Positions 56,752-64,000 are shown, counted from the first letter of the stretch. The stretch is DNA of 64,000 nucleotides from Hymenobacter chitinivorans DSM 11115 (GCF_002797555.1 NZ_PGFA01000004.1:434001-498000), one strand, 5' to 3'. Notes: generated by a model not told the origin, from the sequence alone. A program made the numbers and translations.

Positions 56752-57579
56752 TTACTTGATAGCGAAGGTTACCGGAACCGTGTACGAAACACTTACCGGA
56801 CGACCGTTCTGCTTACCAGGCGTCCAGGCGGGCATGGCCTTGATAACGCGAACTGCTTCTTCGTCGCAGCCGGCACCGATGCCTTTGGTCACTTTCACAT
56901 CCGTGATACCACCCGTCGGGCCTACCACGAAGCTAATGAACACTTTGCCTTCAACCTGGTTGCGCAGGGCCAAAGCGGGATATTTAATGGTTTTGCCCAG
57001 ATAAGAGAGCAAGCCTTCCATACCGCCGGGAGGAGTAGGCATCTGTTCTACGTACGTGTAGACCTTATTCTCTACTACCTCTTCTACTACTTTCGTCGGC
57101 TCATCCCCCAGACCGTTAAGGTCAGCGGGGTTGTCGGTGTTACCCTTTACCGTTTCGGTAGCTACTACTTTGTCCTCCAGTTCTTCCTGGTCCGGCACCT
57201 CTTCTACCTTCTTGATTTCCTCGTCTTTCTTAACGACCGGCGGGGTAAACTTGATGGTAGAAAGCTTTGGTGGCGGTGGTGGCGGCGCCTCGGGTGGCGG
57301 TGGGGGTGGTGGGGGCTTGGTTTCGTCCAGCGGCGGTGCCTCCATCAGCTCGTTTACCTTGAGCATCTTGTCGTCCTTTACCACCTCGTCCTTGGCAAAC
57401 ATCCGCGCGATGAGCGGGAAGCTTACCATCAGGGCCAGGAGGGCAACGGCGATGAGAAGAGCTCGGGTAACGTGCTTGTTGTACAACCGCCGGAGCACGT
57501 AAGCTCCGTAAGCCTTGTTACGACCTTCAAAGACGATGTCGTTGAAAGACGCCTGGCTTAATTGCGTGTTATCCATCAT
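56752..57579 (-). CDS. tonB: Energy transducer TonB (paralogue 1)
   Basis: A 275-residue TonB. The N-terminal block QASFNDIVFEGRNKAYGAYVL is followed by one transmembrane helix (about residues 40-60), a Pro-rich PPPPPPPEAPPPPPP linker with an acidic Glu/Asp/Lys segment, and a C-terminal TonB domain (from PGGMEGLLSYLGKTIKYP to VPVTFAIK). It overlaps the exbD stop by 4 bp (ATGA), so it is translationally coupled to it. It is the fourth gene of the exbB-exbD-exbD-tonB operon. Confidence 0.93.
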   Translation of the reverse strand: MMDNTQLSQASFNDIVFEGRNKAYGAYVLRRLYNKHVTRALLIAVALLALMVSFPLIARMFAKDEVVKDDKMLKVNELMEAPPLDETKPPPPPPPPEAPPPPPPKLSTIKFTPPVVKKDEEIKKVEEVPDQEELEDKVVATETVKGNTDNPADLNGLGDEPTKVVEEVVENKVYTYVEQMPTPPGGMEGLLSYLGKTIKYPALALRNQVEGKVFISFVVGPTGGITDVKVTKGIGAGCDEEAVRVIKAMPAWTPGKQNGRPVSVSYTVPVTFAIK

Positions 57580-58097
57580 AGCCCTGAAGTTTTAATCAGG
57601 TCCTCATCAGCCTTCGAGATGTCAACCAGAGCGTATTTCTTCTGGTCGGTAATGTTCATCTCGTCGAGGATGTCAACCATGTTCTTGTAATTGGACTTGT
57701 CCGCAGCCTTGATCAGCACCACCACTTTGGGGTTAGCCTGACGGCGCTGCAGCAAAGTCTTCCGGATACCATTAGCATCGTAACTCGAGGCCTGCAGTTC
57801 CGGCTTTACGTCACTCGACAACAAGCCATCGTAATAATAGATCTTGTTGTTTTCGCCTAGCAAAACTGTGAAAGCGTCAGAGGCCTTAATCTCGGTCTGC
57901 TCTTCGTTCGCCTTCGGTTTCACCGGCATGGTGAGCTGCATCACGGTCGGCTTGCTGAAGGTAGTCGTCAGCATGAAGAAGGTCAGAAGCAGGAAGGCCA
58001 AGTCCACCATCGGCGTCATGTCGATTTTGGTCGACATTTTCTTGGCCCGCTTCTTACCTCCTTTACCGGAGTCGGCTTGTTGTTGTATTTCTGCCAT
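57576..58097 (-). CDS. exbD: ExbD/TolR biopolymer transport protein (copy 2)
   Basis: A 173-residue ExbD. The cytoplasmic KMSTKIDMTPMVDLAFLLLTFFMLTT segment holds the transmembrane helix with the conserved Asp (MVDLAF), and the periplasmic domain follows. It assembles with ExbB to make the proton channel that energises TonB. It begins 13 nt after the preceding exbD and overlaps tonB by 4 bp. Confidence 0.93.
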   Translation of the reverse strand: MAEIQQQADSGKGGKKRAKKMSTKIDMTPMVDLAFLLLTFFMLTTTFSKPTVMQLTMPVKPKANEEQTEIKASDAFTVLLGENNKIYYYDGLLSSDVKPELQASSYDANGIRKTLLQRRQANPKVVVLIKAADKSNYKNMVDILDEMNITDQKKYALVDISKADEDLIKTSGL

Positions 58098-58110
58098 TTC
58101 TCTGCGTCGG

Positions 58111-58734
58111 TTATTTCCCGGCTACCGGCTTGGACTCCAAGTCAGTAATCAGGTTGAAACGGTTGATGTTCTTATCCTGCAGCAGTTTGATGACTTTCTT
58201 CACGGTTGGTACGTCCGCGTTACCGTCGCCTTTGATAGCGACGAAAGCGGGCTTACCGAACTCCTTGCGGCTGGCGGCCTGCGCTTCTACCACCCAGTCG
58301 ATAAACTGGTTGTTCAAGGAGTCGGCAGGGATGCCAGGCTGCTTGATGGCTTTGCGCTGCTCGTTGTCGCGGCTCAGGAAGTCGGGAAGCTGTTGTACCG
58401 GTACGCCAAAGCTCGACAGGTTGGAGAAGGTCTTCGCCTGAGCAGCCGTGAAGCTTACTCCGTACTTAGCACCTACCCGGGTCAACAGGTCCAGCTTGGG
58501 TTTGGCGTCGTCCATCCCGAAAAATACCCGCTTGTCCTTGTCCACCGAGATGGTGATAACATGGCTTTCCGGCAGGCGAATTTCGGAAGTGGATGAGGGC
58601 GTATCCACCACTACAGCTTCCTCGGGAGCAAACTTGGTGGTGAGCATGAAGAAGGTCACCAGCAGGAATGCCAAGTCCACCATCGGAGTCATATCCAACG
58701 AGGGGGACGTTCTATGAGGTTTTACTTTTGGCAT
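58111..58734 (-). CDS. exbD: ExbD/TolR biopolymer transport protein (copy 1)
   Basis: A 207-residue ExbD paralogue with the same SLDMTPMVDLAFLLVTFFMLTT helix and conserved Asp, but a longer periplasmic part with an insert (PESHVITISVDKDKRVFFGMD). Two different ExbD proteins in one operon suggest a heteromeric ExbD, which is common in Bacteroidota. It starts 68 nt after exbB. Confidence 0.92.
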   Translation of the reverse strand: MPKVKPHRTSPSLDMTPMVDLAFLLVTFFMLTTKFAPEEAVVVDTPSSTSEIRLPESHVITISVDKDKRVFFGMDDAKPKLDLLTRVGAKYGVSFTAAQAKTFSNLSSFGVPVQQLPDFLSRDNEQRKAIKQPGIPADSLNNQFIDWVVEAQAASRKEFGKPAFVAIKGDGNADVPTVKKVIKLLQDKNINRFNLITDLESKPVAGK

Positions 58735-58802
58735 TGCGAGCGTGGTTAAAGAGCTTTATTCAGAAACGTTTAGAAACGCTGCTTTAGTGCGGTAACCGCA
58801 GA

Positions 58803-59675
58803 TTAAGCAGTATAAGTTTCTTTTTCGCCGTGCTGCGAAGCAAACGTCTGGATAATGCTGAAACCAGCTTCGTCGATGCTGTAGGTCAGCTCGTCAATCT
58901 TGCTGGTGAAGAAGTTGTAGGCAATGATGGCCAGGGCCGAGGTCAAGATACCCAGTGCCGTGTTGATCAGAGCTTCCGAAATACCGTTGGCCAGACCTAC
59001 GGCGTCAGGAGCACCGGCGTTAGCAAGAGCCGAGAAGGCGTTGATCATACCGAATACCGTACCGAGCAGACCGATCAGGGTAGCTACCGAAGCGATGGTC
59101 GAGAGGATAACGAGGTTCTTTTCCAGCATGGGCAGTTCCAGAGCCGTCGACTCTTCGATTTCCTTCTGAATGGCAGCAATTTTCGAGTCTTTGTCGAGGC
59201 CACGCTCACGGGCCATCTCCTGGTATTTGCCCAGGCCGGCTTTCACTACGCTGGCTACCGAGCCTTTCTGCTGGTCGCAGGCGGCCAGAGCACCGGTGAT
59301 GTCGTTTACGTTCAGCTTCTGACGCACGTTGCGGATGAAGGCTTCGATGCTCTTGGTGCCTTTAGCCTTGCTGATGGTCAGGAAACGCTCGATCGAGAAG
59401 GTGATTACCAGCAGGAACAGCGTCAGCAGGATCGGTACGATGACACCACCCTTGTAGATAATGCCGAGATAGTTGCCGGGCAGGGGGTTATTCTCAGGAT
59501 TACCGCCCTGGAAGTTGCCGGGGTTACCAAAAACGAATTTGAAGATGATAATCGATACGATCAACGCCAGTGGAATCACGATGGCGGCAAACGCGGAACC
59601 GCCTTTCGCTTCGCCCTTGGGAGCAGCGGGAGCGGCGGGCCGCACGTTTTTATTCATGGCATTCTTTTGTTCCAT
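58803..59675 (-). CDS. exbB: MotA/TolQ/ExbB proton channel protein
   Basis: A 290-residue ExbB. An Ala/Pro/Gly-rich N-terminus (residues 8-25) precedes three transmembrane helices (about 30-50, 72-92 and 190-235). The TolQ/ExbB signature lies in the last two (LGTVFGMINAFSALANAG and GISEALINTALGILTSALAIIAYNFF). A long cytoplasmic loop is between helix 2 and 3. It is the first gene of the operon and has a 187-nt leader between the minus-7 box and its ATG, which contains a folded element (59771-59837). An alternative ATG is six codons further on. Confidence 0.93.
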   Translation of the reverse strand: MEQKNAMNKNVRPAAPAAPKGEAKGGSAFAAIVIPLALIVSIIIFKFVFGNPGNFQGGNPENNPLPGNYLGIIYKGGVIVPILLTLFLLVITFSIERFLTISKAKGTKSIEAFIRNVRQKLNVNDITGALAACDQQKGSVASVVKAGLGKYQEMARERGLDKDSKIAAIQKEIEESTALELPMLEKNLVILSTIASVATLIGLLGTVFGMINAFSALANAGAPDAVGLANGISEALINTALGILTSALAIIAYNFFTSKIDELTYSIDEAGFSIIQTFASQHGEKETYTA

Positions 59676-59770
59676 TGTTCCGGAGAATTAGTGGGTTGGT
59701 GGTGAAAGGTTGAACTCTGTAAGGTGAAAAAGTGAAGAAAATGTACGCCGGATAGCCTGAAGACAGCAGC

Positions 59771-59837
59771 GCCCCGCTCACCCGCACACTGGGCCCGTTT
59801 AGAGAACGGAAAGTGTGGGTCTGCTCGTGCGCGGGGC
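59771..59837 (-). ncRNA. Structured leader upstream of exbB
   Basis: Nested helices fold this 67-nt region: an outer 7-bp helix (59771-59777/59831-59837), a middle helix of 4 and 5 bp (59780-59783/59817-59820 and 59786-59790/59812-59816) with a 2-nt bulge, and an inner 5-bp hairpin (59795-59799/59805-59809). It lies between the exbB promoter and the exbB start, so it should be in the leader transcript. No terminator T run is seen. Whether it is a riboswitch-like element is not known; I do not recognise a known class. Confidence 0.5.
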
Positions 59838-59862
59838 CGTTAGGAATTCAGAGTATCCTTGG

Positions 59863-59894
59863 CAAACCTAAATAAAAACCTACGTGCTGCCAAA
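59863..59894 (-). promoter_or_regulatory. exbB operon promoter (minus-33 and minus-7)
   Basis: On the minus strand an exact minus-7 TAGGTTTG (59863-59870) is preceded by a TTTG minus-33 candidate (59891-59894), spaced 20 nt apart. It gives a leader of about 180 nt to exbB. Confidence 0.65.
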
Positions 59895-59902
59895 TGGAAA
59901 AT

Positions 59903-59914
59903 GCGTTTAAACGC
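59903..59914. promoter_or_regulatory. Perfect 12-bp palindrome upstream of the exbB promoter
   Basis: GCGTTTAAACGC (59903-59914) is a perfect palindrome lying 8 nt upstream of the minus-33 candidate. It is a possible operator for the energy-transduction operon. Its binding protein is unknown. Confidence 0.45.
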
Positions 59915-59943
59915 TTTAAAACGGGTAGGGCCTTAAAAAAAGG

Positions 59944-60789
59944 CTATTTCTGCCCGTCGGTTTCTTGCTGATTTAAGTTGAGTTTTTTGGCTCGCTCCCA
60001 GTACGTGTCCATTTGGGCCAGGTTCAAATCGGCCAGCCGGTGCCCATCCCGGGCCGACTCAGTTTCCAGGTATTGGAAGCGCTGAATGAACTTCCGGTTG
60101 GTTCGCTCCAGGGCCTCTTCCGGGTTGATGCCCGCGAATCGGGCAAAGTTGACGAGCGAAAACAGTAGGTCGCCAAATTCGGCGGCGGCCCGCTCCGCAT
60201 TGCGCTGCTCGGGGTTAGTGTGGGCATACTCAACTCCGAATTCTCCTAACTCTTCCTGCACTTTCTCCCATACTTGCTCGGGTTTTTCCCAATCGAAGCC
60301 GGCGCCGCGGGCCTTTTCCTGAATCCGCATGGCCTTGACCAGGGCCGGCAGTGAGGTAGGAACGCCGCCGAGCACCGAGGAGTTGCCTTTTTCCTTCAAT
60401 TTGAGCTGTTCCCAGTTGCGCTTCACGTCTTCCTCGTCGTTCACGGTGGTGTCGCCATAGATGTGGGGGTGACGGAAGATGAGTTTCTCACACTGGGCGT
60501 TGAGGACGTCCGCAATATCAAAATGGCCCGTCTCGGAGGCTATTTTGGCGTAGAACGTGAGGTGGAGCATCACGTCGCCGAGTTCCTTCTTCACATCCGC
60601 CAGGTCGTCGCGCAGGATGGCATCGGAGAGTTCGTAAGTCTCCTCAATAGTGAGATGACGTAAACTCTGCATGGTTTGTTTCTTATCCCACGGACATTCG
60701 GCCCGCAGACGGTCCAGCACGTCGAGCAGACGGCCGAAGGCGGCCAGCTGTTCGGCGCGCCGGTTGGGCATTGAGGGTTGTGTTTCCAT
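59944..60789 (-). CDS. mazG: Nucleoside triphosphate pyrophosphohydrolase MazG
   Basis: A 281-residue MazG with two helical MazG domains. The N-terminal one has ECPWDKKQTMQSL, the IEETYELSDAI motif (Glu/Glu metal site, about 48-58) and KKELGDVMLHLTFYAK. The C-terminal one repeats the EELGEFGVEYA and AEFGDLLFSLVNFARF pattern. It hydrolyses NTPs to NMP and PPi and protects against aberrant nucleotides. A perfect minus-7 box (60794-60801, minus) is only 4 nt before the ATG, so the transcript should be essentially leaderless. It is divergent from glmM. Confidence 0.94.
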   Translation of the reverse strand: METQPSMPNRRAEQLAAFGRLLDVLDRLRAECPWDKKQTMQSLRHLTIEETYELSDAILRDDLADVKKELGDVMLHLTFYAKIASETGHFDIADVLNAQCEKLIFRHPHIYGDTTVNDEEDVKRNWEQLKLKEKGNSSVLGGVPTSLPALVKAMRIQEKARGAGFDWEKPEQVWEKVQEELGEFGVEYAHTNPEQRNAERAAAEFGDLLFSLVNFARFAGINPEEALERTNRKFIQRFQYLETESARDGHRLADLNLAQMDTYWERAKKLNLNQQETDGQK

Positions 60790-60793
60790 TACT

Positions 60794-60801
60794 CAAATAT
60801 A
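60794..60801 (-). promoter_or_regulatory. Minus-7 promoter box of mazG (near-leaderless)
   Basis: Exact TAnnTTTG (TATATTTG) on the minus strand. Only AGTA separates it from the ATG at 60789, so transcription should start at or beside the start codon. Confidence 0.7.
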
Positions 60802-60901
60802 CGGCACCCAACCCGGGCGGGCTATACGTATGTGAAGGCAGGGGCGGGCCGGCCACCGGAGCGCTGCGAAATACTTTCGTAGAAAAGCAGGGCCATTTCT
60901 C

Positions 60902-60909
60902 TACTTTTG
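60902..60909 (+). promoter_or_regulatory. Minus-7 promoter box of glmM
   Basis: Exact TAnnTTTG (TACTTTTG), 22 nt before the GTG at 60932. Confidence 0.6.
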
Positions 60910-60931
60910 CACTTCAAAACAAACATTGCTT

Positions 60932-62326
60932 GTGGCACTGATCAAATCAATTTCCGGCATCCGGGGCACTATTGGCGGCGCGGCCGGCGAAGGGCTGACC
61001 CCTATTGACATAGTGAAGTACGCGGCGGCTTTTGGCACCTGGGTACTGGAGAAAACGCAGAACAACACGATTGTCATCGGCCGCGACGCCCGCATTTCGG
61101 GCGAGATGGTCAGCAAGCTGGTGGAAGGAACCCTGCGCGGCCTCGGCATCGACGTTATCGACCTGGGTTTGAGCACGACGCCAACCGTGGAAATAGCTGT
61201 GCCAGCCAAAAAAGCCGGTGGGGGCATCATCCTGACGGCTTCGCACAACCCCAAGCAGTGGAACGCCCTGAAGCTGCTCAACGACAAAGGCGAGTTTATT
61301 TCCGACGAGGAAGGGCAGGCCGTACTGGCCCTGGGCGACAACGAAGCCTTCAACTTTGCCCCGGTCAATAAGCTGGGCCAGTACTCGACCGACAACACCT
61401 TCTTCAAAAAGCACATCAAAGCCATTCTGGCCCTGCCCCTGGTGGACGTGGAAGCCATTAAGGCCAAGAAGTTCCGCGTCGTTATCGACTGCGTTAACTC
61501 CACCGGCGGCATCGTGGTGCCCATGCTGCTGGAGGCCCTGGGCGTCGAGAAAGTGGAAAAGCTGTTCTGTGAGCCCACCGGCGACTTTGCCCACAACCCG
61601 GAGCCCCTGCCCGAAAACCTGCGCGACATTGCCCGGGTGCTGGAGAAAGGCTCCTTCGACCTGGGCATCGTCGTGGACCCCGACGTGGACCGCCTGGCCC
61701 TGGTGAATGAGGACGGCTCTATGTTCGGGGAAGAATATACCCTGGTAGCTGTGGCCGATTACGTGCTGCAGCAGAACGGGGGCGGCAACACCGTCAGCAA
61801 CCTGAGCAGCACCCGCGCCCTGCGCGACGTGACTGAAAAGGCTGGCGGCAGCTACTCGGCTGCTGCCGTGGGCGAGGTGAACGTGGTAACCAAGATGAAG
61901 GAAACCAACGCCATTATCGGCGGCGAAGGCAACGGCGGCATCATCTACCCCGAGCTGCACTACGGCCGCGACTCGCTAGTAGGCATTGCGCTTTTTCTGA
62001 GCCACCTGGCCAAGTCGAACCTGACCATGACGCGGCTGCGGGCTTCGTACCCGGGCTATTTCATCTCCAAGAACAAGATTGAGCTGACGCCCGAAATTGA
62101 CACCGACCAAGTGCTGGTGCAGATGCAGCAGCGCTACGCCAAGCAGCCGGTAAACACGATTGATGGGGTCAAAATCGAGTTTGACAAGGAGTGGGTACAT
62201 CTGCGCAAGTCCAACACTGAGCCCATCATCCGCATCTACGCCGAATCGGACTCCAACGCCACGGCCGACCATTTGGCCAACAAGATTATTGCTGACATTA
62301 AGGAGATTATCTCGCTGAAGAGCTAA
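60932..62326 (+). CDS. glmM: Phosphoglucosamine mutase (phosphohexomutase family)
   Basis: A 464-residue alpha-D-phosphohexomutase. The phosphoserine loop is TASHNPKQW (Ser104), the metal-binding loop is DPDVDRLAL (about residue 250), the sugar-binding loop is GGEGNGGII (about 331) and the phosphate-binding loop is RKSNTEPIIRIYAE near the C-terminus. The start VALIKSISGIRGTIGG is the Bacteroidota GlmM/phosphomannomutase type. GlmM makes glucosamine-1-P for peptidoglycan; a manB-like activity cannot be excluded. The start codon is GTG (60932); a TTG two codons earlier is possible. Confidence 0.9.
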   Translation: MALIKSISGIRGTIGGAAGEGLTPIDIVKYAAAFGTWVLEKTQNNTIVIGRDARISGEMVSKLVEGTLRGLGIDVIDLGLSTTPTVEIAVPAKKAGGGIILTASHNPKQWNALKLLNDKGEFISDEEGQAVLALGDNEAFNFAPVNKLGQYSTDNTFFKKHIKAILALPLVDVEAIKAKKFRVVIDCVNSTGGIVVPMLLEALGVEKVEKLFCEPTGDFAHNPEPLPENLRDIARVLEKGSFDLGIVVDPDVDRLALVNEDGSMFGEEYTLVAVADYVLQQNGGGNTVSNLSSTRALRDVTEKAGGSYSAAAVGEVNVVTKMKETNAIIGGEGNGGIIYPELHYGRDSLVGIALFLSHLAKSNLTMTRLRASYPGYFISKNKIELTPEIDTDQVLVQMQQRYAKQPVNTIDGVKIEFDKEWVHLRKSNTEPIIRIYAESDSNATADHLANKIIADIKEIISLKS

Positions 62327-62348
62327 GCCTCTTTTTGCCCCAATTGCT

Positions 62349-62386
62349 AAAGGATTCCGGCTGCCAAGCGGGAATCCTTTATTTTT
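62349..62386 (+). terminator. Terminator of glmM whose tail carries a promoter
   Basis: AAAGGATTCC (62349-62358) pairs with GGAATCCTTT (62371-62380) around a 12-nt loop, followed by ATTTTTG. The U-rich tail overlaps the minus-7 box of the cysteine desulfurase gene. Confidence 0.75.
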
Positions 62387-62387
62387 G
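62380..62387 (+). promoter_or_regulatory. Minus-7 promoter box of the cysteine desulfurase gene
   Basis: Exact TAnnTTTG (TATTTTTG), embedded in the T-rich end of the glmM terminator, 96 nt before the ATG at 62484. Confidence 0.5.
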
Positions 62388-62483
62388 TGCGGCTATATTC
62401 TCTCTCGTAGCCGTCCACCTCCCTCCACCTTAGTTGCGCGTATGCCTCTCCACCCCGATTCGCACGCCTCCACGACCACACCC

Positions 62484-63626
62484 ATGGCCGTGTATTTTGA
62501 CAACGCGGCGACCACGCCGCTCGATCCGGAAGTTCTGGATGCGATGCTGCCCTTTCTGCGCGAGCACTACGGCAATCCCAGCAGCATTCACGGCCACGGC
62601 CGCAAGGTGCGGGCAGCCATTGAGAATGCCCGCAAGACCATTGCTCACCTGATCAACGCCGCGCCGGCCGAAATTTCCTTTACCTCCGGCGGTACTGAGG
62701 GCGACAACTACGCCGCTTTCGGCAGCATCCGGACGCTGGGGTTGAAGCATGCGGTGACTTCCAAGCTGGAGCACCACGCGGTGCTGCACACCCTGCAGGC
62801 TCTGGAAAAAACCGGTGACATCACGCTCAGCTACGTGCGCCACGACCAGCAGGGCCGCCTGGACCTGGAGCACTTGGATGAGCTGCTGGGTGCCAATGGC
62901 CGCTCGTTCGTGAGCTTGATGCACGCCAACAACGAAATCGGTAACCTGAACGACATTGTAGCCATTGGCGACATCTGCCAGCGGCACCAGGCTATTTTCC
63001 ACACCGACACGGTGCAGACGATGGGCCACTACCGCCACGACGTACAGAAGCTGAAAAACCACTTTCTGGTGGGCTCGGCGCACAAGTTTCACGGCCCGAA
63101 AGGTGTCGGCTTCCTCTACCGGCGGCCCGAGGTGCACGTTTCGCCGCTCATTCACGGCGGCTCCCAGGAGCGCAACGTGCGGGCCGGCACCGAGAATGTG
63201 TACGGCATCATTGGCTTGGCCAAAGCCCTCGAAATTGCCTACCGCGACATGGACACCCATCAGCAGCACATTCAGGGCCTGAAAGACCGGTTTATTGCCC
63301 GTCTGACCAGCGAAATTGAAGACGTGCAGTTCAATGGCCTCTCGGCCCACGCCGACCAGAGCCTCTACACGGTGCTGAACGTAAGCTTGCCGCCGTCGGG
63401 CATGAGCGAGATGCTGCTCTTTAACCTGGACATCAGCCGGGTGTCGGTGTCGGGCGGCTCGGCCTGTAGCAGCGGCGCCGATGCCGGCTCCCACGTGCTG
63501 ACGGCCCTAGGTTGCGACCCGCAGCGCGGCGCCATTCGCTTCTCGATGAGCAAATACAATACCGCCGAAGAGGTAGACTACGCCGTGGAGCAGCTGGCCA
63601 AGATGTACCGCAAGGTGCCGGCGTAA
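62484..63626 (+). CDS. Cysteine desulfurase (NifS/IscS class)
   Basis: A 380-residue fold-type I PLP enzyme. The opening VYFDNAATTPLDPEVLDAM, the PLP lysine in GSAHKFHGPKGVGFLY (about residue 202) and the catalytic Cys in SGGSACSSGADAGSH (about 328) identify a cysteine desulfurase. It mobilises sulfur as a persulfide for Fe-S clusters, thiouridine or, with selenium, selenide supply. The ATG at 62484 fits the family start; an upstream ATG at 62442 adds a His/Thr-rich leader. No iscU, iscA or sufU neighbour is seen here. Confidence 0.92.
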   Translation: MAVYFDNAATTPLDPEVLDAMLPFLREHYGNPSSIHGHGRKVRAAIENARKTIAHLINAAPAEISFTSGGTEGDNYAAFGSIRTLGLKHAVTSKLEHHAVLHTLQALEKTGDITLSYVRHDQQGRLDLEHLDELLGANGRSFVSLMHANNEIGNLNDIVAIGDICQRHQAIFHTDTVQTMGHYRHDVQKLKNHFLVGSAHKFHGPKGVGFLYRRPEVHVSPLIHGGSQERNVRAGTENVYGIIGLAKALEIAYRDMDTHQQHIQGLKDRFIARLTSEIEDVQFNGLSAHADQSLYTVLNVSLPPSGMSEMLLFNLDISRVSVSGGSACSSGADAGSHVLTALGCDPQRGAIRFSMSKYNTAEEVDYAVEQLAKMYRKVPA

Positions 63627-63656
63627 GGCTGGATTGCCTTTTTCTGATCAAACCTG

Positions 63657-63710
63657 CCGAAGCCCCGGCGGCGCTGCTCCCGTTATGGGCCGGCGCCGCC
63701 GGGGCTTCGG
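63657..63710. other. GC-rich hairpin after the cysteine desulfurase gene
   Basis: An 18-bp perfect stem (63657-63674 and 63693-63710) around an 18-nt loop. It lacks a T run, so it may be a factor-dependent terminator or a dispersed repeat. Confidence 0.55.
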
Positions 63711-63829
63711 GCTGTGGGCCTGACCCAGGCTAGGCCAGCCGGGCAGGGTAGCAGGCGGGGCTATATAGCGGCGGCCTATCTATTTTGCCGTCCTTGCGTA
63801 CTCACTGGCAAAAGCAGTTTCCGATTCTC

Positions 63830-64000
63830 ATGGCCGACATTAACATTCAGCGTAAAAAGTCTTCTCCCAGTCCCTGGCTTCTGGTCTTGCTCGTGCTTGT
63901 GGCGCTGGGCCTGCTGGGGTATTTCCTGTTTCGCTCCGACTCCACCACGCCCGCCGAGCAGCCAGCCCCGGCCACGACCAGCGCCACGCCGGTTGCACCC
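63830..64000 (+). CDS. N-terminal part of a membrane-anchored protein (cut by window end)
   Basis: The first 57 residues are visible and the frame is open to the window end. After a basic start (MADINIQRKKSSPSP) there is one hydrophobic helix (about residues 16-34, WLLVLLVLVALGLLGYFLF) and then a Thr/Ala/Pro-rich linker. That pattern fits a single-pass protein with an extracytoplasmic domain beyond the window. I cannot name the family. A loose TATTTTG (63781-63787) lies 42 nt upstream. Confidence 0.65.
   Translation, partial: MADINIQRKKSSPSPWLLVLLVLVALGLLGYFLFRSDSTTPAEQPAPATTSATPVAP

Overview
The window looks like chromosome of a Bacteroidota bacterium of the Hymenobacter type. The evidence is the high GC content, a type IX secretion (T9SS) C-terminal sorting domain, a fused MurF-alanine racemase, Bacteroidota-restricted families (DUF4834, DUF6089, DUF5686, DUF4230, YfhO), two paralogous TonB proteins with ExbB and two ExbD, and many TAnnTTTG minus-7 promoter boxes just upstream of genes. 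I found no prophage, insertion sequence, CRISPR array or rRNA. One tRNA gene, tRNA-Thr(CGU), is present. The gene content is mostly core metabolism and envelope biogenesis. The unusual material is largely intergenic.

Layout: 0-4 kb holds a low-complexity Ser/Gly/Tyr-rich protein, a PAP2 phosphatase, the tRNA, an FkbM methyltransferase and a DUF4834 protein. 4-19 kb is mostly minus strand: a DUF5686 outer-membrane protein, a pair of ferritin-like (desiccation-type) proteins, two EamA-type exporters, an MFS transporter, RecX (plus strand), an S41-like peptidase, DUF4230, a D-cysteine desulfhydrase/ACC deaminase-like enzyme and a YfhO membrane protein. 19-26 kb holds the MurF-Alr fusion, an OmpA-like lipoprotein, a carboxypeptidase-regulatory-domain protein and feoAB. 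26-36 kb holds a trypsin-like protease, an RsmI-like methyltransferase, an alpha/beta hydrolase, a 1006-residue T9SS cargo protein built of SBBP-type repeats, a TPR sensor histidine kinase and selD.

36-44 kb holds mnmH (which uses the selenophosphate made by SelD), a VOC protein, pdxJ, yqeY, cvpA, pabA/trpG, a hydrolase, a CBS protein and a small BamA-like protein. 44-52.5 kb is the envelope cluster: nadK, two DUF6089 proteins, uppS, bamA, two OmpH/Skp chaperones and rluD. 52.6-59.7 kb (minus strand) is the exbB-exbD-exbD-tonB energy-transduction operon followed by a second tonB, a small membrane protein, a PstS-like lipoprotein and a TPR protein. 60-64 kb holds mazG, glmM, a cysteine desulfurase and the start of an unidentified membrane-anchored protein.

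The most unusual signals are: a 13-copy, strictly 21-bp tandem array of quasi-palindromes upstream of selD (35731-36003); a long structured 5' leader with a promoter and a perfect palindrome upstream of exbB (59771-59914); a set of unrelated inverted-repeat elements that start at a stop codon and fill the gap to the next gene (22.2, 27.8, 36.6, 38.1 and 39.5 kb); three AT-rich palindromes between feoA and its divergent neighbour; and near-zero leader lengths for mazG and an MFS gene.
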